Program-made: the position numbers and the translations under genes
NCBI GenBank assembly: GCA_002723075.1
Contig: PBNJ01000024.1
Span: 1 to 64,000, forward strand
DNA length: 64,000 nucleotides
Direction of reading: 5' to 3'
Origin: Flavobacteriaceae bacterium
GTDB lineage: Bacteria; Bacteroidota; Bacteroidia; Flavobacteriales; Flavobacteriaceae
In this document: in pieces, positions 10,793 to 21,100 of the stretch
How positions within the stretch are numbered: position 1 is the first letter of the stretch
Layout: each line of letters starts with the position of its first letter
The notes under the pieces: generated by a model
Database searches by the model: none
What the model was told of the DNA's origin: nothing
The model's input: only the letters and a program-made list of their open reading frames with translations

Positions 10793-11398
10793 TTATTTTG
10801 AATAAAGTTCTACAATCAATTGTTCTTTTATGTTTTCTGTGATTTGCTCACGTGATGGTACAGAGACCAAGGTTCCCTCAAGAGTGGCTTCATTCCATGA
10901 AAGCCATTCCTGAACCGCACTAGATTGAGCAACTGAACGTTCCACAACCTCAAGTGATTTTGATTTTTCACGCACACCTACAACATCACCTTCTTTGATA
11001 TGAGTTGAAGGGATGTTATTCACAGAACCATTTAGGGTGATATGGCGATGGTTCACCAATTGGCGCGCTGCACTTCTAGTGGGCGCAATCCCCAATCGAT
11101 AAACAATATTATCTAAACGAGATTCACACAATTGAAGCAATACCTCACCTGTTACACCTTTGCTTCGGCTCGCACGATCAAATAGATTTCTAAATTGACG
11201 CTCCAAAATCCCATACGTGAATTTTGCTTTTTGTTTCTCCATAAGCTGAATTGCGTATTCAGACTTCTTGGGGCGACGGCGGTTGTTTCCGTGTTGCCCT
11301 GGTGGATAGTTTCTTTTTTCAAAAGCTTTGTCCTCGCCGAAAATCGCTTCACCAAACTTTCGGGCTATTTTTGTTTTTGGACCAGTATATCTTGCCAT
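10793..11398 (-). CDS. rpsD: Ribosomal protein S4
   Basis: 201 residues, 30S assembly protein. The S4 RNA-binding domain is visible as [20 protein letters not shown] followed by [14 protein letters not shown]. The N-terminal part ([10 protein letters not shown]) lacks the four-cysteine zinc site, so this is the zinc-free form. A 73-base gap, the largest within the ribosomal cluster, separates it from rpsK and can fold (see 11414-11462). Confidence 0.97.
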   Translation of the reverse strand: MARYTGPKTKIARKFGEAIFGEDKAFEKRNYPPGQHGNNRRRPKKSEYAIQLMEKQKAKFTYGILERQFRNLFDRASRSKGVTGEVLLQLCESRLDNIVYRLGIAPTRSAARQLVNHRHITLNGSVNNIPSTHIKEGDVVGVREKSKSLEVVERSVAQSSAVQEWLSWNEATLEGTLVSVPSREQITENIKEQLIVELYSK

Positions 11399-11413
11399 AG
11401 TTTTATTTTAGTT

Positions 11414-11462
11414 GAAGGGGAATGAGAATTAAGGTCTATCCTTCGTCAAACTAATTCCCTTC
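11414..11462 (-). promoter_or_regulatory. Nested hairpin in the rpsD leader
   Basis: GAAGGGAAT (minus strand, 11462-11454) can pair with ATTCCCCTTC (11423-11414), leaving one bulged C. Inside it, AAGG/CCTT can form a second small stem with a 5-base loop. It sits in the rpsK-rpsD gap just before the S4 start. Position and shape suggest an S4-binding autoregulatory leader, but this is inference. Confidence 0.35.
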
Positions 11463-11471
11463 TTTTAATTT

Positions 11472-11855
11472 TTACACTCTTCTTCTTTTCGGTGGTCTAC
11501 ATCCGTTGTGAGGAAGTGGGGTAACATCAACGATTTCCGTTACCTCAATCCCCAAATTATGAATGGTTCGAATGGCAGATTCTCGACCATTTCCGGGACC
11601 TTTCACAAATACTTTTACTTTACGCAAACCTGCTTCTAACGCAACTTTACCGGCATCCTCAGCAGCAAGTTGAGCAGCGTAAGGTGTGTTTTTCTTCGAA
11701 CCTCTAAAACCCATTTTACCAGCAGACGACCAAGAAATCACCTCTCCTTTGGTATTGGTTAGAGATATAATAATGTTGTTGAAGGAAGCCGTAACATGTG
11801 CTTCTCCAAATGATTCAACAACAACTTTTCGTTTTTTAGAACTCGTCTTCGCCAT
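11472..11855 (-). CDS. rpsK: Ribosomal protein S11
   Basis: 127 residues, 30S platform protein contacting the mRNA exit region. It shows [39 protein letters not shown] and the basic end [12 protein letters not shown] that identify the family. It is full length, follows rpsM by 10 bases, and precedes the folded rpsD leader. Confidence 0.97.
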   Translation of the reverse strand: MAKTSSKKRKVVVESFGEAHVTASFNNIIISLTNTKGEVISWSSAGKMGFRGSKKNTPYAAQLAAEDAGKVALEAGLRKVKVFVKGPGNGRESAIRTIHNLGIEVTEIVDVTPLPHNGCRPPKRRRV

Positions 11856-11865
11856 AAATCAATGA

Positions 11866-12240
11866 TTATTTGGTTACTTTCTTTTTGTTTGCAACAGTTT
11901 TTCGTTTTCCTTTACGTGTTCTAGAGTTATTTTTAGTTCTCTGCCCACGGAGAGGAAGCCCAATTCGATGGCGAATGCCTCTGAATGAACCGATATCCAT
12001 CAATCGCTTGATGCTCATCTGAATTTCCGAACGAAGTTCTCCTTCAATCGTATATGCTGAAACCGCTTCACGAATTCTTCCGATTTCGTCGTCATTCCAA
12101 TCCGAAACTTTTTTGTCTACATCCACCCCAGCTTTTTCTAAAATCTGCTGTGCTCTACTTTTACCTACACCGAAAATGTAAGTCAAGGCGATTTCACCTC
12201 GTTTTTGTTTTGGAATATCTACTCCTGAAATTCTTGCCAT
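11866..12240 (-). CDS. rpsM: Ribosomal protein S13
   Basis: 124 residues, 30S head protein that bridges to the 50S and P-site tRNA. It begins [20 protein letters not shown], contains the helix-two-turns-helix segment FGVGKSRA, and ends in a typical basic tail with [20 protein letters not shown]. It lies directly after rpmJ. Confidence 0.97.
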   Translation of the reverse strand: MARISGVDIPKQKRGEIALTYIFGVGKSRAQQILEKAGVDVDKKVSDWNDDEIGRIREAVSAYTIEGELRSEIQMSIKRLMDIGSFRGIRHRIGLPLRGQRTKNNSRTRKGKRKTVANKKKVTK

Positions 12241-12242
12241 AA

Positions 12243-12359
12243 TTACCCTTGCCTTTGTTTGAATCGTGGATTCTTTTTGTTAATGACATATAAGCGACCC
12301 TTTCGACGTACAATCTTACAGTCTGCGCTTCTTTGCTTTAATGATGCTCTAACTTTCAT
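12243..12359 (-). CDS. rpmJ: Ribosomal protein L36
   Basis: 38 residues from ATG 12359 to TAA 12243. The frame encodes [20 protein letters not shown] and ends NPRFKQRQG, the typical L36 pattern. Only one cysteine of the zinc ribbon (Cys14) remains and the other metal ligands are replaced, so this is the zinc-independent form. It sits between infA and rpsM, its normal place. Confidence 0.95.
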   Translation of the reverse strand: MKVRASLKQRSADCKIVRRKGRLYVINKKNPRFKQRQG

Positions 12360-12362
12360 AAA

Positions 12363-12578
12363 CTAGTATCTATATGTAATCCGCGCCTTTGTCAAGTCGT
12401 ACGGACTCATTTCAAGTTTTACTTTATCTCCTGGCAACAACTTGATATAATGCATACGCATTTTACCAGAGATGTGTGCCGTAACAACGTGACCATTTTC
12501 TAGCTCCACCCGAAACATGGCATTGGATAAAGCCTCAATAATCTGTCCGTCTTGCTCTATAGCTGGTTGTTTCGCCAT
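12363..12578 (-). CDS. infA: Translation initiation factor IF-1
   Basis: 71 residues, an S1-like OB fold binding the 30S A site. It starts [20 protein letters not shown] and carries the conserved [19 protein letters not shown]. It lies between secY and rpmJ. The adk and map genes that often lie between secY and infA in other phyla are absent here; adk is at 46393. Confidence 0.97.
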   Translation of the reverse strand: MAKQPAIEQDGQIIEALSNAMFRVELENGHVVTAHISGKMRMHYIKLLPGDKVKLEMSPYDLTKARITYRY

Positions 12579-12580
12579 GA

Positions 12581-13924
12581 TTATCCTTTTCTTTTCGTTC
12601 CCGTTGTCATCAATCCGTCATAATGACGGTTAAGCAAGTACGCATTGACTTGCTGAATCGTATCGATAGCAACTCCAACCATAATCAGTAATGAAGTTCC
12701 CCCGTAAAAGAGTGCCCATCCTTGCTGCAATCCCAACAATTGGTATGCAACAGCTGGCAATACAGCGATTGCTGCTAAAAACAACGACCCTGGAAAAGTG
12801 ATATGCGACATCACACGATCCAAAAAGTCAGCCGTTTCTCCACCAGGACGTATTCCAGGAACAAATCCTCCATTTCGTTTTAGATCATCAGCCATCTTAT
12901 TGGTAGGAACTGTAATCGCAGTGTAGAAATAAGTAAACACTATGATTAAAATTCCAAAGAGAACATTGTACCAAAGACCAAAGATGTCAGAGAAGGATGC
13001 CTGCATCCATTGACCGACAGCGTTGTTGCCAATTGCTTGTCCAAGGTATGCTGGTGCAAACATAATCGCTTGCGCAAAGATAATTGGCATAACGCCTGAT
13101 GCGTTGAGTTTTAATGGAATATATTGACGTGCACTTCCTTGATTTTTTGCATATCCTCCAGCTGCTGTACGACGAGCATATTGAACTGGAATTTGACGAA
13201 CTGCCAAAACCAAAAGCACACATAGGCCATTGACAATTATCCAAATCACCAACTCGACTAGTATCATGATCAGACCACCATTGTTTTCAGTTACTCTAGA
13301 AACAAATTCTTGCACAAAGGACAATGGCATTGTAGCGATAATACCAACGGTAATCAGTAAAGAAATTCCATTTCCAATTCCCTTATCAGTAATTTTTTCA
13401 CCCAGCCACATCGCGAATATGGTTCCTGTTACCAATATGATTACCGAGGTAATAATAAAGGTAGGTCCTTTACCAAGCAAGAAAGCAGAGTCTGGAACCC
13501 CAAGCGCACCCAATCCATAGAGATAAGCCGGTGCTTGAACAACACAAATCGCGATGGTCAACCAACGTGTTATCTGATTTATTGTTCTGCGGCCACTTTC
13601 GCCTTCTTTTTGTAATTTCTGAAGATAAGGAACGGCGATTCCCATCAATTGAACAACAATAGAAGCAGAAATATAGGGCATAATTCCCAAGGCAAATATA
13701 GAAGCATTGGCAAATGCACCTCCAGTAAAGGCATTTAAAATCCCCAAAAGCCCACCTCCATCAGTACGATTGGCGAGCTCGGAAAGTTGAACCGAATCAA
13801 TTCCCGGAAGAACAACCTGTGCACCCACACGATAGACAAGTAACAAGCCCAAAGTGAGGCCCACTCGGTTTCTCAACTCTTCAATTTTCCAAATATTCTT
13901 TATTGCTTCTAAAAATTGTCTCAT
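12581..13924 (-). CDS. secY: Protein translocase subunit SecY
   Basis: 447 residues from ATG 13924, ten membrane helices, central channel of the Sec translocon in the inner membrane. Recognisable segments are [20 protein letters not shown], the plug region [20 protein letters not shown], and [18 protein letters not shown] in the cytosolic loop before the last helices. A TTG two codons upstream was rejected because ATG is available and [10 protein letters not shown] fits family starts. It follows rplO in the spc order. Confidence 0.96.
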   Translation of the reverse strand: MRQFLEAIKNIWKIEELRNRVGLTLGLLLVYRVGAQVVLPGIDSVQLSELANRTDGGGLLGILNAFTGGAFANASIFALGIMPYISASIVVQLMGIAVPYLQKLQKEGESGRRTINQITRWLTIAICVVQAPAYLYGLGALGVPDSAFLLGKGPTFIITSVIILVTGTIFAMWLGEKITDKGIGNGISLLITVGIIATMPLSFVQEFVSRVTENNGGLIMILVELVIWIIVNGLCVLLVLAVRQIPVQYARRTAAGGYAKNQGSARQYIPLKLNASGVMPIIFAQAIMFAPAYLGQAIGNNAVGQWMQASFSDIFGLWYNVLFGILIIVFTYFYTAITVPTNKMADDLKRNGGFVPGIRPGGETADFLDRVMSHITFPGSLFLAAIAVLPAVAYQLLGLQQGWALFYGGTSLLIMVGVAIDTIQQVNAYLLNRHYDGLMTTGTKRKG

Positions 13925-13930
13925 AATCAA

Positions 13931-14383
13931 TTAAGCATCTATCGCTTCTCCACCTGCCGCTTCTATAGCAGCTTTAGCGGAAGCTGTGAATTTATGTGCT
14001 GTTATTTTCAATGGTACTGACAGTGTACCGCGACCTAAAATTTTAACCAAATCGTTTTTTCCTGCCAGTCGCAATCCAACAAATTGAGCAAGAGAAATCT
14101 CTTTTTTAACTTTTTTAGCATCTACCAACTGCTGTAGGGTATCGAGGTTAATCCCTTGATACTCCTTTCGATTGATGTTGGTAAATCCAAACTTCGGAAC
14201 ACGACGTTGCAAAGGCATCTGACCTCCTTCAAATCCGATCTTTTTGGAATAACCAGAACGAGATTTGGCTCCCTTGTGACCACGAGTTGCTGTTCCACCA
14301 GACCCCGATCCTTGTCCACGACCCAGTCTTTTGTTTCCAGACTTTACAGCTCCCTTAGCGGGTTTTAAATTTCCTAATTCCAT
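13931..14383 (-). CDS. rplO: Ribosomal protein L15
   Basis: 150 residues. The glycine-rich basic N-terminus (KRLGRGQGSGSGGTATRGHK, then FEGGQMPLQRRVPKFGF) is diagnostic for L15, a 23S rRNA-binding assembly protein. It is full length, 3 bases after rpmD. Confidence 0.97.
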   Translation of the reverse strand: MELGNLKPAKGAVKSGNKRLGRGQGSGSGGTATRGHKGAKSRSGYSKKIGFEGGQMPLQRRVPKFGFTNINRKEYQGINLDTLQQLVDAKKVKKEISLAQFVGLRLAGKNDLVKILGRGTLSVPLKITAHKFTASAKAAIEAAGGEAIDA

Positions 14384-14386
14384 GAC

Positions 14387-14566
14387 TTACAGTTGTTCTA
14401 CAGAAACAAGGTGTTTCACTTTATCTATCATTCCAAGCACAGCAGCAGAATCATCGTGCTCAACAGAGTGACCAATGTTTTTCAATCCCAATGCCTTAAG
14501 CGTTCGCTTTTGGTTTTCAGGACGCTTGATGTAACTGCGTGTTTGTGTTACTTTAATTTTTCCCAT
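14387..14566 (-). CDS. rpmD: Ribosomal protein L30
   Basis: 59 residues from ATG 14566 (MGKIKVTQTRSYIKRPENQK). The ferredoxin-like L30 fold shows LKALGLKNIGHSVEHDDSAA. An ATG at 14578 would overlap the end of rpsE by 8 bases and add four residues; family starts resemble M-[AG]-KIKVTQ, so 14566 is preferred. Confidence 0.93.
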   Translation of the reverse strand: MGKIKVTQTRSYIKRPENQKRTLKALGLKNIGHSVEHDDSAAVLGMIDKVKHLVSVEQL

Positions 14567-14570
14567 GTCT

Positions 14571-15095
14571 TTATCCATTATAAACTTTATCAAGAGAAAT
14601 ACCACGTTGTTTGGCGATCAAGTTTGCGTTACGCAACTGTAGAAGCGCATCAAAGGTTGCCTTAACAACATTGTGAGGGTTGGATGATCCTTGAGACTTA
14701 GAGAGTACGTCATGTACCCCAACTGCCTCCAGTACTGCACGAACAGCACCACCAGCGATTACTCCCGTACCCGTAGATGCAGGTTGTAAATATACGCGAG
14801 CACCACCAAATTTTCCTTTTTGTTCGTGTGGAAGCGTTCCTTTGTGAATCGGAATGCGAACTAGATTTTTCTTTGCATCTTCAACCGCTTTTGCGATTGC
14901 TTCGCTAACCTCCTTAGATTTTCCCAGTCCATGTCCGACAACTCCGTTTTCATCGCCTACAACAACAATCGCAGAAAATCCAAAAGCACGACCACCCTTG
15001 GTTACTTTTGTCACACGCTGAACACCAACGAGGCGATCTTTAAGATCCAGACCACTTGGTTTGACAAATTCTATATTTTTATAGTTTTGATACAT
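14571..15095 (-). CDS. rpsE: Ribosomal protein S5
   Basis: 174 residues, 30S protein involved in decoding fidelity and mRNA unwinding. Motifs include [35 protein letters not shown] and the C-terminal domain with [19 protein letters not shown]. Normal length, between rplR and rpmD. Confidence 0.97.
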   Translation of the reverse strand: MYQNYKNIEFVKPSGLDLKDRLVGVQRVTKVTKGGRAFGFSAIVVVGDENGVVGHGLGKSKEVSEAIAKAVEDAKKNLVRIPIHKGTLPHEQKGKFGGARVYLQPASTGTGVIAGGAVRAVLEAVGVHDVLSKSQGSSNPHNVVKATFDALLQLRNANLIAKQRGISLDKVYNG

Positions 15096-15102
15096 ACTTC
15101 AA

Positions 15103-15459
15103 TTAAAATTTTAATCCTCCCTCGCGAGCACCTTCTGCAAGCGATTTAACACGGCCGTGATACAGATATCCACCACGGTCAAATCGAATCGTAGTCACAC
15201 CAGCAGCCAACGCTTTCTCAGCAATCAGCTTTCCAACCAAACCAGCTTTTTCGGTTTTCGATGACCCTTTACCAGTCAAATCTTTATCCCGAGATGATGC
15301 AGCAGCCAGAGTTTCACCAGTTTCATCATTGATGATTTGTGCATAAATCTCCTTATTACTTCTAAAAACAGACATGCGTGGTTGATCAGACGAGCCAGAA
15401 ACGGTTGCCTTAAATCGACGTTTGATGCGAAATCTTCGTTGTGTTTTCGATTGTTTCAT
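15103..15459 (-). CDS. rplR: Ribosomal protein L18
   Basis: 118 residues, 5S rRNA-binding. It has the basic N-terminus [19 protein letters not shown] and the conserved [19 protein letters not shown], ending [20 protein letters not shown]. Full length, between rplF and rpsE. Confidence 0.97.
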   Translation of the reverse strand: MKQSKTQRRFRIKRRFKATVSGSSDQPRMSVFRSNKEIYAQIINDETGETLAAASSRDKDLTGKGSSKTEKAGLVGKLIAEKALAAGVTTIRFDRGGYLYHGRVKSLAEGAREGGLKF

Positions 15460-15469
15460 ACCTTTTTAA

Positions 15470-16012
15470 TTACGCAGATTTACCTGCTTTTCTACGAATT
15501 TGTTCACCAACAAACTTGACTCCTTTACCTTTGTAAGGCTCTGGCTTGCGGAAAGAGCGAATCTTTGCAACCACAGCACCTAACAATTGCTTGTCATGTG
15601 AAGTCAACTTGACAATTGGATTTTTACCTTTCTCAGAAATCGTTTCCACTTTCACTTCGCTAGGAATCTCAAAAACAATATTGTGAGAAAACCCTAGAGC
15701 AAGATCTAATTTTTGTCCTTGATTCGAAGCACGATATCCAACCCCGACAAGTTCCAATTCTTTAGTAAAGCCTTTTGAAACCCCTTCTACCATATTATTG
15801 ACCAAAGCGCGATACAAGCCGTGTTTTGCTTTATGCGGCTTGGCTTCAGAGGGTCTGCTTACTGTCAGAACAGTATCTTCTTGTGTGAATGTAACTGTGT
15901 CATATGGCTGACTCAATTCACCAAATTTCCCTTTGACGGTAATTTGGTCAGTTTGAATATCAACGACCACACCATCTGGAATTGTTATCGGATTGTTTCC
16001 TACTCGTGACAT
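15470..16012 (-). CDS. rplF: Ribosomal protein L6
   Basis: 180 residues with two repeated L6 folds. It begins MSRVGNNPITIPDGVVV, has LVNNMVEGVSKGFTKELELVG in the middle, and ends with the signature KPEPYKGKGVKFVGEQIRRK. It binds 23S rRNA near the factor-binding site. Confidence 0.97.
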   Translation of the reverse strand: MSRVGNNPITIPDGVVVDIQTDQITVKGKFGELSQPYDTVTFTQEDTVLTVSRPSEAKPHKAKHGLYRALVNNMVEGVSKGFTKELELVGVGYRASNQGQKLDLALGFSHNIVFEIPSEVKVETISEKGKNPIVKLTSHDKQLLGAVVAKIRSFRKPEPYKGKGVKFVGEQIRRKAGKSA

Positions 16013-16033
16013 TTGTACTTATTTACTGTTCTT

Positions 16034-16432
16034 TTAATATACGTAGCAGAGTACTTCTCCCCCTACATTTTCTTTTTTTGCTTGTTTTCCAGTCATGACT
16101 CCATGTGATGTAGACATGATGGCAATACCAAGTCCATTGAGCACACGCGGAATATCGACAGAGCCAGTGTACTTACGAAGTCCCGGCGTGCTAGCGCGTT
16201 GTAGCTTTTTGATGACAGGATCTTTCGTGATTGAATCATATTTTAATGCAATCTTTATCGTCCCCTGAGCGCTTTCATTTTCATGCTTATAGCTAAGAAT
16301 GTAGCCCTGATCAAAAAGGATTTTGGTAATCTCTAATTTCAGCTTTGATGCGGGAACTTCAACAACACGATGTCCTGCGCTATTGGCATTTCTGATACGT
16401 GTTAAAAAATCTGCTATTGGATCTGTGTTCAT
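16034..16432 (-). CDS. rpsH: Ribosomal protein S8
   Basis: 132 residues, 16S rRNA-binding assembly protein. It starts MNTDPIADFLTRIRNANSAG and ends with GIAIMSTSHGVMTGKQAKKE, both typical. It lies between rpsN and rplF. In E. coli S8 represses the spc operon at the rplX-rplE boundary; here those genes overlap, so any such site would lie inside coding sequence. Confidence 0.97.
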   Translation of the reverse strand: MNTDPIADFLTRIRNANSAGHRVVEVPASKLKLEITKILFDQGYILSYKHENESAQGTIKIALKYDSITKDPVIKKLQRASTPGLRKYTGSVDIPRVLNGLGIAIMSTSHGVMTGKQAKKENVGGEVLCYVY

Positions 16433-16442
16433 ACTTATTTTT

Positions 16443-16712
16443 TTACCAACTGGCTTTTCTTACGCCAGGGATTAAACCTTTATTTGCCATTTCGCGAAAC
16501 ATCACTCGTGAAATTCCGAATTGACGCATATATCCTTTTGGACGTCCAGTCAATTTACAACGATTGTGCATACGCACAGGCGATGAGTTTTTCGGAAGTT
16601 TTTGCAAAGCTTCGTAATCCCCAGCTTCAAGCAATGCCTTTCGCTTGGCAGCATATTTCGCATTGAGTTTTGCACGTTTGACCTCGCGGGCCTTCATCGA
16701 TTCTTTAGCCAT
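16443..16712 (-). CDS. rpsN: Ribosomal protein S14 (long, zinc-free type)
   Basis: 89 residues. [20 protein letters not shown] and [20 protein letters not shown] identify S14. The CxxC zinc pairs of the short form are absent, so it is the long zinc-independent type. It lies 1 base after rplE. Confidence 0.97.
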   Translation of the reverse strand: MAKESMKAREVKRAKLNAKYAAKRKALLEAGDYEALQKLPKNSSPVRMHNRCKLTGRPKGYMRQFGISRVMFREMANKGLIPGVRKASW

Positions 16713-16713
16713 A

Positions 16714-17259
16714 TTAATTGTTTTTGAAAGGCAAGCCCAAATGAGCTAATAGTGATTTTGCTTCTTTATCTGTTTCAGCAGACGTCACAAAAGTGATGTC
16801 CATTCCGGCAATTTTAGCGACTTTATCAATGTCGATTTCTGGGAAAATAATTTGCTCAGTAACCCCGAGATTGTAGTTTCCTCGTCCATCAAAACCACTG
16901 GCTTTGATTCCTTGAAAATCACGAACTCGTGGAAGTGCAGAAGTAACCAACCTGTCTAAAAATTCGTACATGCGGTCTCCGCGCAATGTCACGCGGGCAC
17001 CAATTGGCATCCCTTTTCGTAACTTAAAGTTGGAAACGTCTTTTTTGGAGAGTGTTGCAACTGCTTTTTGACCTGAAATTAAGGTCAATTCTTCAATCGC
17101 ATGCTCTACCAATTTTTTATCTGCAACAGCAGCTCCAACCCCTCGACTGATTACAATCTTTTGGAGTTTGGGAACTTCCATGAGGTTACGATAACTAAAT
17201 TCTTCAGTCATCGCACCAACAACTCGCTGTTTATATTCTTCTTTTAGTCTAGGTACCAT
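16714..17259 (-). CDS. rplE: Ribosomal protein L5
   Basis: 181 residues, binds 5S rRNA and contacts P-site tRNA. It shows [40 protein letters not shown] and [18 protein letters not shown]. Its ATG shares one base with the rplX stop (TAATG), suggesting coupled translation. Confidence 0.97.
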   Translation of the reverse strand: MVPRLKEEYKQRVVGAMTEEFSYRNLMEVPKLQKIVISRGVGAAVADKKLVEHAIEELTLISGQKAVATLSKKDVSNFKLRKGMPIGARVTLRGDRMYEFLDRLVTSALPRVRDFQGIKASGFDGRGNYNLGVTEQIIFPEIDIDKVAKIAGMDITFVTSAETDKEAKSLLAHLGLPFKNN

Positions 17260-17570
17260 TAGATTACTTCTTTTGTTTTTCGTGAAATCCGCTCCTTAGT
17301 ATCTCCATTCATTTGGTATCCTACGCGTGTAGTTTCACCGTCAGTCGTCAGCAGCGATAGGTTAGAGATATGAATTGCTGCTTCTTTTTCTACAATTCCA
17401 CCTTGTGGGTTTTGTGCGTTGGGCTTGGTGTGACGTTTCACCAAATTGACACCTTCTACTATTGCCTTGTCTTTATCAGTGACAAACTTCAGAATCTTAC
17501 CTTCAGACCCTTTGTGGTCACCAGCAATGACTCGAACTGTATCTCCCGTTTTAATTTTTATTTTTTTCAT
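17259..17570 (-). CDS. rplX: Ribosomal protein L24
   Basis: 103 residues with a KOW motif ([20 protein letters not shown]) and [20 protein letters not shown]. It is an early 50S assembly initiator. One-base overlap with rplE and a 10-base gap after rplN. Confidence 0.97.
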   Translation of the reverse strand: MKKIKIKTGDTVRVIAGDHKGSEGKILKFVTDKDKAIVEGVNLVKRHTKPNAQNPQGGIVEKEAAIHISNLSLLTTDGETTRVGYQMNGDTKERISRKTKEVI

Positions 17571-17580
17571 ACCTATATAC

Positions 17581-17949
17581 TTATAAAACCTCAGGTGCTA
17601 AGGATATAATTTTCATAAATTTCTTATCTCGCAATTCACGAGCAACAGGCCCAAAAACACGAGTACCACGCATCTCACCACTCGGATCGAGCAGCACACA
17701 AGCATTCTCATCAAAACGAATGTATGATCCATCAGGACGACGAATTTCTTTTTTGGTTCGTACGACAACAGCAGTTGATACTTGCCCCTTTTTTACCGTA
17801 CCATTTGGGGTGGAGTCTTTAACTGTAACGACAATTTTATCTCCAATAGAAGCGTATCTGCGCTTGGTTCCTCCTAGAACACGGATTGTGAGTACCTCCT
17901 TGGCACCTGTGTTATCCGCAACTTTAAGTCTCGATTCTTGTTGTACCAT
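17581..17949 (-). CDS. rplN: Ribosomal protein L14
   Basis: 122 residues, an OB-like barrel at the subunit interface. It starts [19 protein letters not shown] and includes [20 protein letters not shown] and [20 protein letters not shown]. The start shares one base with the rpsQ stop. Confidence 0.97.
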   Translation of the reverse strand: MVQQESRLKVADNTGAKEVLTIRVLGGTKRRYASIGDKIVVTVKDSTPNGTVKKGQVSTAVVVRTKKEIRRPDGSYIRFDENACVLLDPSGEMRGTRVFGPVARELRDKKFMKIISLAPEVL

Positions 17950-18206
17950 TATTTTGCTCTTTCAATAATTTCCACCAGTCTCCAACATTTAGAGGCACTG
18001 AGTGGGCGGGTTTCCATTATACGAACCGTATCACCAATGTTACAGTCGTTTTTCTCGTCATGAGCTACGTACTTTTTTGTTTTCAAAACAAACTTCCCAT
18101 ACATCGGGTGTTTTACACGCTTGACCTCGCTAACAACAATTGACTTTTGCATTTTGTTGCTGGTCACCACACCAATTCGCTCTTTTCTTAAATTTCTTGT
18201 CTCCAT
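17949..18206 (-). CDS. rpsQ: Ribosomal protein S17
   Basis: 85 residues from ATG 18206 ([20 protein letters not shown]). The OB-fold signature is [24 protein letters not shown] two codons upstream is rejected in favour of the ATG. It lies between rpmC and rplN. Confidence 0.95.
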   Translation of the reverse strand: METRNLRKERIGVVTSNKMQKSIVVSEVKRVKHPMYGKFVLKTKKYVAHDEKNDCNIGDTVRIMETRPLSASKCWRLVEIIERAK

Positions 18207-18212
18207 AATCAA

Positions 18213-18410
18213 TTAGGCCTCTTGCGTTTTACGTCGATTTAATTCTGTTTGCAATCTTGCGATGATTCTTCGCTGCGAACGCAATTGCAAGGGATTCTCC
18301 AAATTAGAAAGTGCATGCGTAAACTTTGCTTCTTTATAGCTTTTCTGCAGTTGAGCCAACTTGTCTTGCAGCTCATCCAATGTCATGGTATTGACTTCTT
18401 TTTGCTTCAT
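18213..18410 (-). CDS. rpmC: Ribosomal protein L29
   Basis: 65 residues from ATG 18410 (MKQKEVNTMTLDELQDKLAQ), a helical hairpin near the peptide exit tunnel with the signature NPLQLRSQRRIIARLQTELN. An adjacent ATG at 18413 would add one Met. Longer frames would run into rplP and do not look like L29. Confidence 0.93.
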   Translation of the reverse strand: MKQKEVNTMTLDELQDKLAQLQKSYKEAKFTHALSNLENPLQLRSQRRIIARLQTELNRRKTQEA

Positions 18411-18420
18411 CATTCTACTA

Positions 18421-18840
18421 TTAAGCGTCGTAATCACGCGCAATTACAAATTTCGTTTTCACAGGTAATTTTTGAGATGCCAAACGCAATGCTTCCTTAG
18501 CAACATCGATTGGCACTCCTGAAATCTCAAATAATATACGTCCAGGCTTTACCACAGCAACATAGTGATCCAAAGCACCTTTTCCCTTACCCATTCGGAC
18601 CTCTAAGGGTTTTTTGGTGATGGGCTTATCTGGGAAAATCTTGATCCATAGCTGCCCTTCTCTCTTCATATAACGAGTTGCTGCGATACGTGCAGCTTCG
18701 ATCTGTCGGGAGGTGACGAACACAGAGTCCAGCGCTTTAACGCCAAACATTCCGTTTGACAGTCGGTGTCCGCGCTGTGAGAGGCCTTTCATGCGGCCTT
18801 TCTGCATTTTTCTATATTTAGTTTTTTTAGGTGATAACAT
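18421..18840 (-). CDS. rplP: Ribosomal protein L16
   Basis: 139 residues. It begins [20 protein letters not shown] and contains [20 protein letters not shown] and [20 protein letters not shown], which place it firmly in L16, organiser of the A-site region. It lies 6 bases after rpsC. Confidence 0.97.
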   Translation of the reverse strand: MLSPKKTKYRKMQKGRMKGLSQRGHRLSNGMFGVKALDSVFVTSRQIEAARIAATRYMKREGQLWIKIFPDKPITKKPLEVRMGKGKGALDHYVAVVKPGRILFEISGVPIDVAKEALRLASQKLPVKTKFVIARDYDA

Positions 18841-18846
18841 AATGCT

Positions 18847-19566
18847 TTACTTTCTTCTTCGACCTCCTCGGCCAGAACGTTTATCATTCTTACCTTTAGA
18901 AGCGTTTAAACTCATACCAACAAGTGGAGATAGCTCTCGCTTTCCGTATACTTCGCCTTTCATGATCCATACCTTGATTCCTATTCGACCATAGGTAGTT
19001 CGTGCTTCAACCAAAGCATAATCGATATCAGCGCGAAAGGTAGATAATGGAATTCGTCCATCTTTATAGCTTTCGGAACGAGCCATCTCGGCGCCGTTCA
19101 ACCGACCTGAGATTTGAACTTTTATTCCCTCTGCATTCATGCGCATGGAAGCAGCAATGGCCATCTTAATGGCACGGCGATAAGAAATTCGACTTTCTAT
19201 TTGACGTGCAATACTCGCGGCAACAAGCTGGGCTTCGAGTTCAGGGCGTTTGATCTCAAAAATATTCAATTGAACTTCTTTCCCTGTGATTTTCTTTAGC
19301 TCCTCTTTTAAACGGTCAACCTCAGACCCACCTTTACCGATGATAATCCCAGGACGAGCCGTTGTAATTGTTACAGTAACAAGCTTAAGTGTTCTTTCAA
19401 TAAAAATTCGAGAAACACTTGCCTTAGCAAGGCGAGCATGTACATAGCGACGGATTTTATCGTCTTCAGACAACTTGTCACCATAGTCTCTACCACCATA
19501 CCAGTTGGACTCCCATCCGCGGATGATTCCTATTCGATTCCCAATTGGATTTGTTTTTTGTCCCAT
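18847..19566 (-). CDS. rpsC: Ribosomal protein S3
   Basis: 239 residues with a type II KH domain ([20 protein letters not shown]). The N-terminus [20 protein letters not shown] and the C-terminal [20 protein letters not shown] are typical. It lines the mRNA entry channel. The last about 20 residues form a basic tail. Confidence 0.97.
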   Translation of the reverse strand: MGQKTNPIGNRIGIIRGWESNWYGGRDYGDKLSEDDKIRRYVHARLAKASVSRIFIERTLKLVTVTITTARPGIIIGKGGSEVDRLKEELKKITGKEVQLNIFEIKRPELEAQLVAASIARQIESRISYRRAIKMAIAASMRMNAEGIKVQISGRLNGAEMARSESYKDGRIPLSTFRADIDYALVEARTTYGRIGIKVWIMKGEVYGKRELSPLVGMSLNASKGKNDKRSGRGGRRRK

Positions 19567-19575
19567 AGTCCTTAA

Positions 19576-19983
19576 TTAGCTTTGAGCGTTATCTTGAGCT
19601 CCTAACACCAGTGTAACATGGTTTGAGCGTTTACGAATTCGATGCGCACGACCCTGAGGAGCCGGACGTAATCTTTTAAGCATACGTGCACTATCCACAC
19701 GAATTTCTTTCACAAACAAGCCGGCTTTTTCTACATCACCGTCTTCATTTTTAGCTTGCCAGTTGGCTACTGCTGATAACAACAGCTTTTCCAATCGAAC
19801 TGATGATTCTTTTGGGCTGAATCGGAGAACCGATAGGGCCTTATCAACACCTTCACCACGAATCAAGTCTGCCATGAGACGCATCTTACGTGGAGATGTT
19901 GGGCAGTTGTTAAGCTTAGCAAATGCAACGTGTTTGCGTGCTTCTTTCAACTCTTCTGCGGATTTGCGTTTACGAACTCCCAT
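19576..19983 (-). CDS. rplV: Ribosomal protein L22
   Basis: 135 residues, lining the peptide exit tunnel. [20 protein letters not shown] near the start and the tunnel loop followed by [20 protein letters not shown] identify it. It lies between rpsS and rpsC. Confidence 0.97.
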   Translation of the reverse strand: MGVRKRKSAEELKEARKHVAFAKLNNCPTSPRKMRLMADLIRGEGVDKALSVLRFSPKESSVRLEKLLLSAVANWQAKNEDGDVEKAGLFVKEIRVDSARMLKRLRPAPQGRAHRIRKRSNHVTLVLGAQDNAQS

Positions 19984-19985
19984 AG

Positions 19986-20264
19986 TTATTTCTTACCTTT
20001 ATTTTTTGCACCTGCATGGCCTCTAAAATTACGCGTGGGTGAAAATTCACCCAGTTTGTGACCAACCATGTTTTCTGTGATATACACAGGAATAAATTGC
20101 TTACCATTGTGAACAGCTATTGTTTGACCAACAAAATCTGGTGTAATCATCGATGCACGTGACCATGTTTTAATGACGTTCTTTTTACCAGAATCAAGGT
20201 TTGCTTGTAGCTTTTTTATCAAGCTATAGTGTACGTAAGGTCCTTTTTTTAGTGATCTAGCCAT
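19986..20264 (-). CDS. rpsS: Ribosomal protein S19
   Basis: 92 residues. It begins [19 protein letters not shown] and has [20 protein letters not shown] near the end, both diagnostic. It binds the 30S head with S13. It lies 2 bases after rplB. Confidence 0.97.
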   Translation of the reverse strand: MARSLKKGPYVHYSLIKKLQANLDSGKKNVIKTWSRASMITPDFVGQTIAVHNGKQFIPVYITENMVGHKLGEFSPTRNFRGHAGAKNKGKK

Positions 20265-20266
20265 GC

Positions 20267-21091
20267 TTATTTTCTTCTACGTTCAACAATATACCGGTTG
20301 GATGCTTTTGTTTTATTTCTTGTACGGTACCCTTTAGCAGGAATTCCGTTTTTAGATCTAGGATGTCCTCCAGAAGCACGGCCTTCACCACCACCCATTG
20401 GGTGATCGACAGGGTTCATAGCAACTGGACGGGTACGTGGGCGTCTACCTAGCCAACGTGTCCGACCTGCTTTACCTGAAACAAGTAACTGATGATCGGA
20501 GTTAGAAACTGCTCCAATTGTAGCCATACAAGTTGTGAGAATCAAGCGGGTTTCACCAGATGGAAGTTTGATCGTTGCAAACTTTCCTTCACGAGCCATT
20601 AGCTGTGCAAATGATCCAGCGCTTCTCGCGATTGCAGCACCTTTTCCTGGATGAAGCTCAATACAGGAGATAATTGTACCAAGTGGAATATTGGCGAGTG
20701 CCATTGCATTTCCAATTTCTGGAGCAACTTTCTCACCTGAAACGACCTTTTGGCCTACTTGCAATCCGTTTTGCGCAATCATGTATCTCTTTTCACCGTC
20801 TTTAAACTGAGTCAAGGCGATAAAAGCAGATCGATTCGGATCGTACTCTATGCTCAATACCTCTGCAGGGCTATCAAAACGATTACGCTTGAAGTCAATG
20901 ATACGGTAGCGTCTTTTGTGACCTCCACCACGATAGCGAACAGTCATTCGACCGCTATTGTTACGACCACCTGAACGTTTTTTCGGAGCAAGCAAGCTTT
21001 TCTCCGGCTTATCAGTGGTGATGGCGTCGTATCCATTGACCACTCTACCGCGCTGTCCAGGAGTTATAGGTTTAAGTTTTCTAACTGACAT
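20267..21091 (-). CDS. rplB: Ribosomal protein L2
   Basis: 274 residues, central to the peptidyl transferase centre. [20 protein letters not shown], the domain around [20 protein letters not shown], and [20 protein letters not shown] with the conserved histidine are all present. Full length. Confidence 0.98.
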   Translation of the reverse strand: MSVRKLKPITPGQRGRVVNGYDAITTDKPEKSLLAPKKRSGGRNNSGRMTVRYRGGGHKRRYRIIDFKRNRFDSPAEVLSIEYDPNRSAFIALTQFKDGEKRYMIAQNGLQVGQKVVSGEKVAPEIGNAMALANIPLGTIISCIELHPGKGAAIARSAGSFAQLMAREGKFATIKLPSGETRLILTTCMATIGAVSNSDHQLLVSGKAGRTRWLGRRPRTRPVAMNPVDHPMGGGEGRASGGHPRSKNGIPAKGYRTRNKTKASNRYIVERRRK

Positions 21092-21100
21092 CCTATTTGA

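Noticed and set aside
11399-11471. A terminator between rpsK and rpsD
   Set aside because: The foldable gap has no T run after the stem, and rpsD-rpoA-rplQ downstream shows no promoter of its own, so a control leader is likelier than termination.
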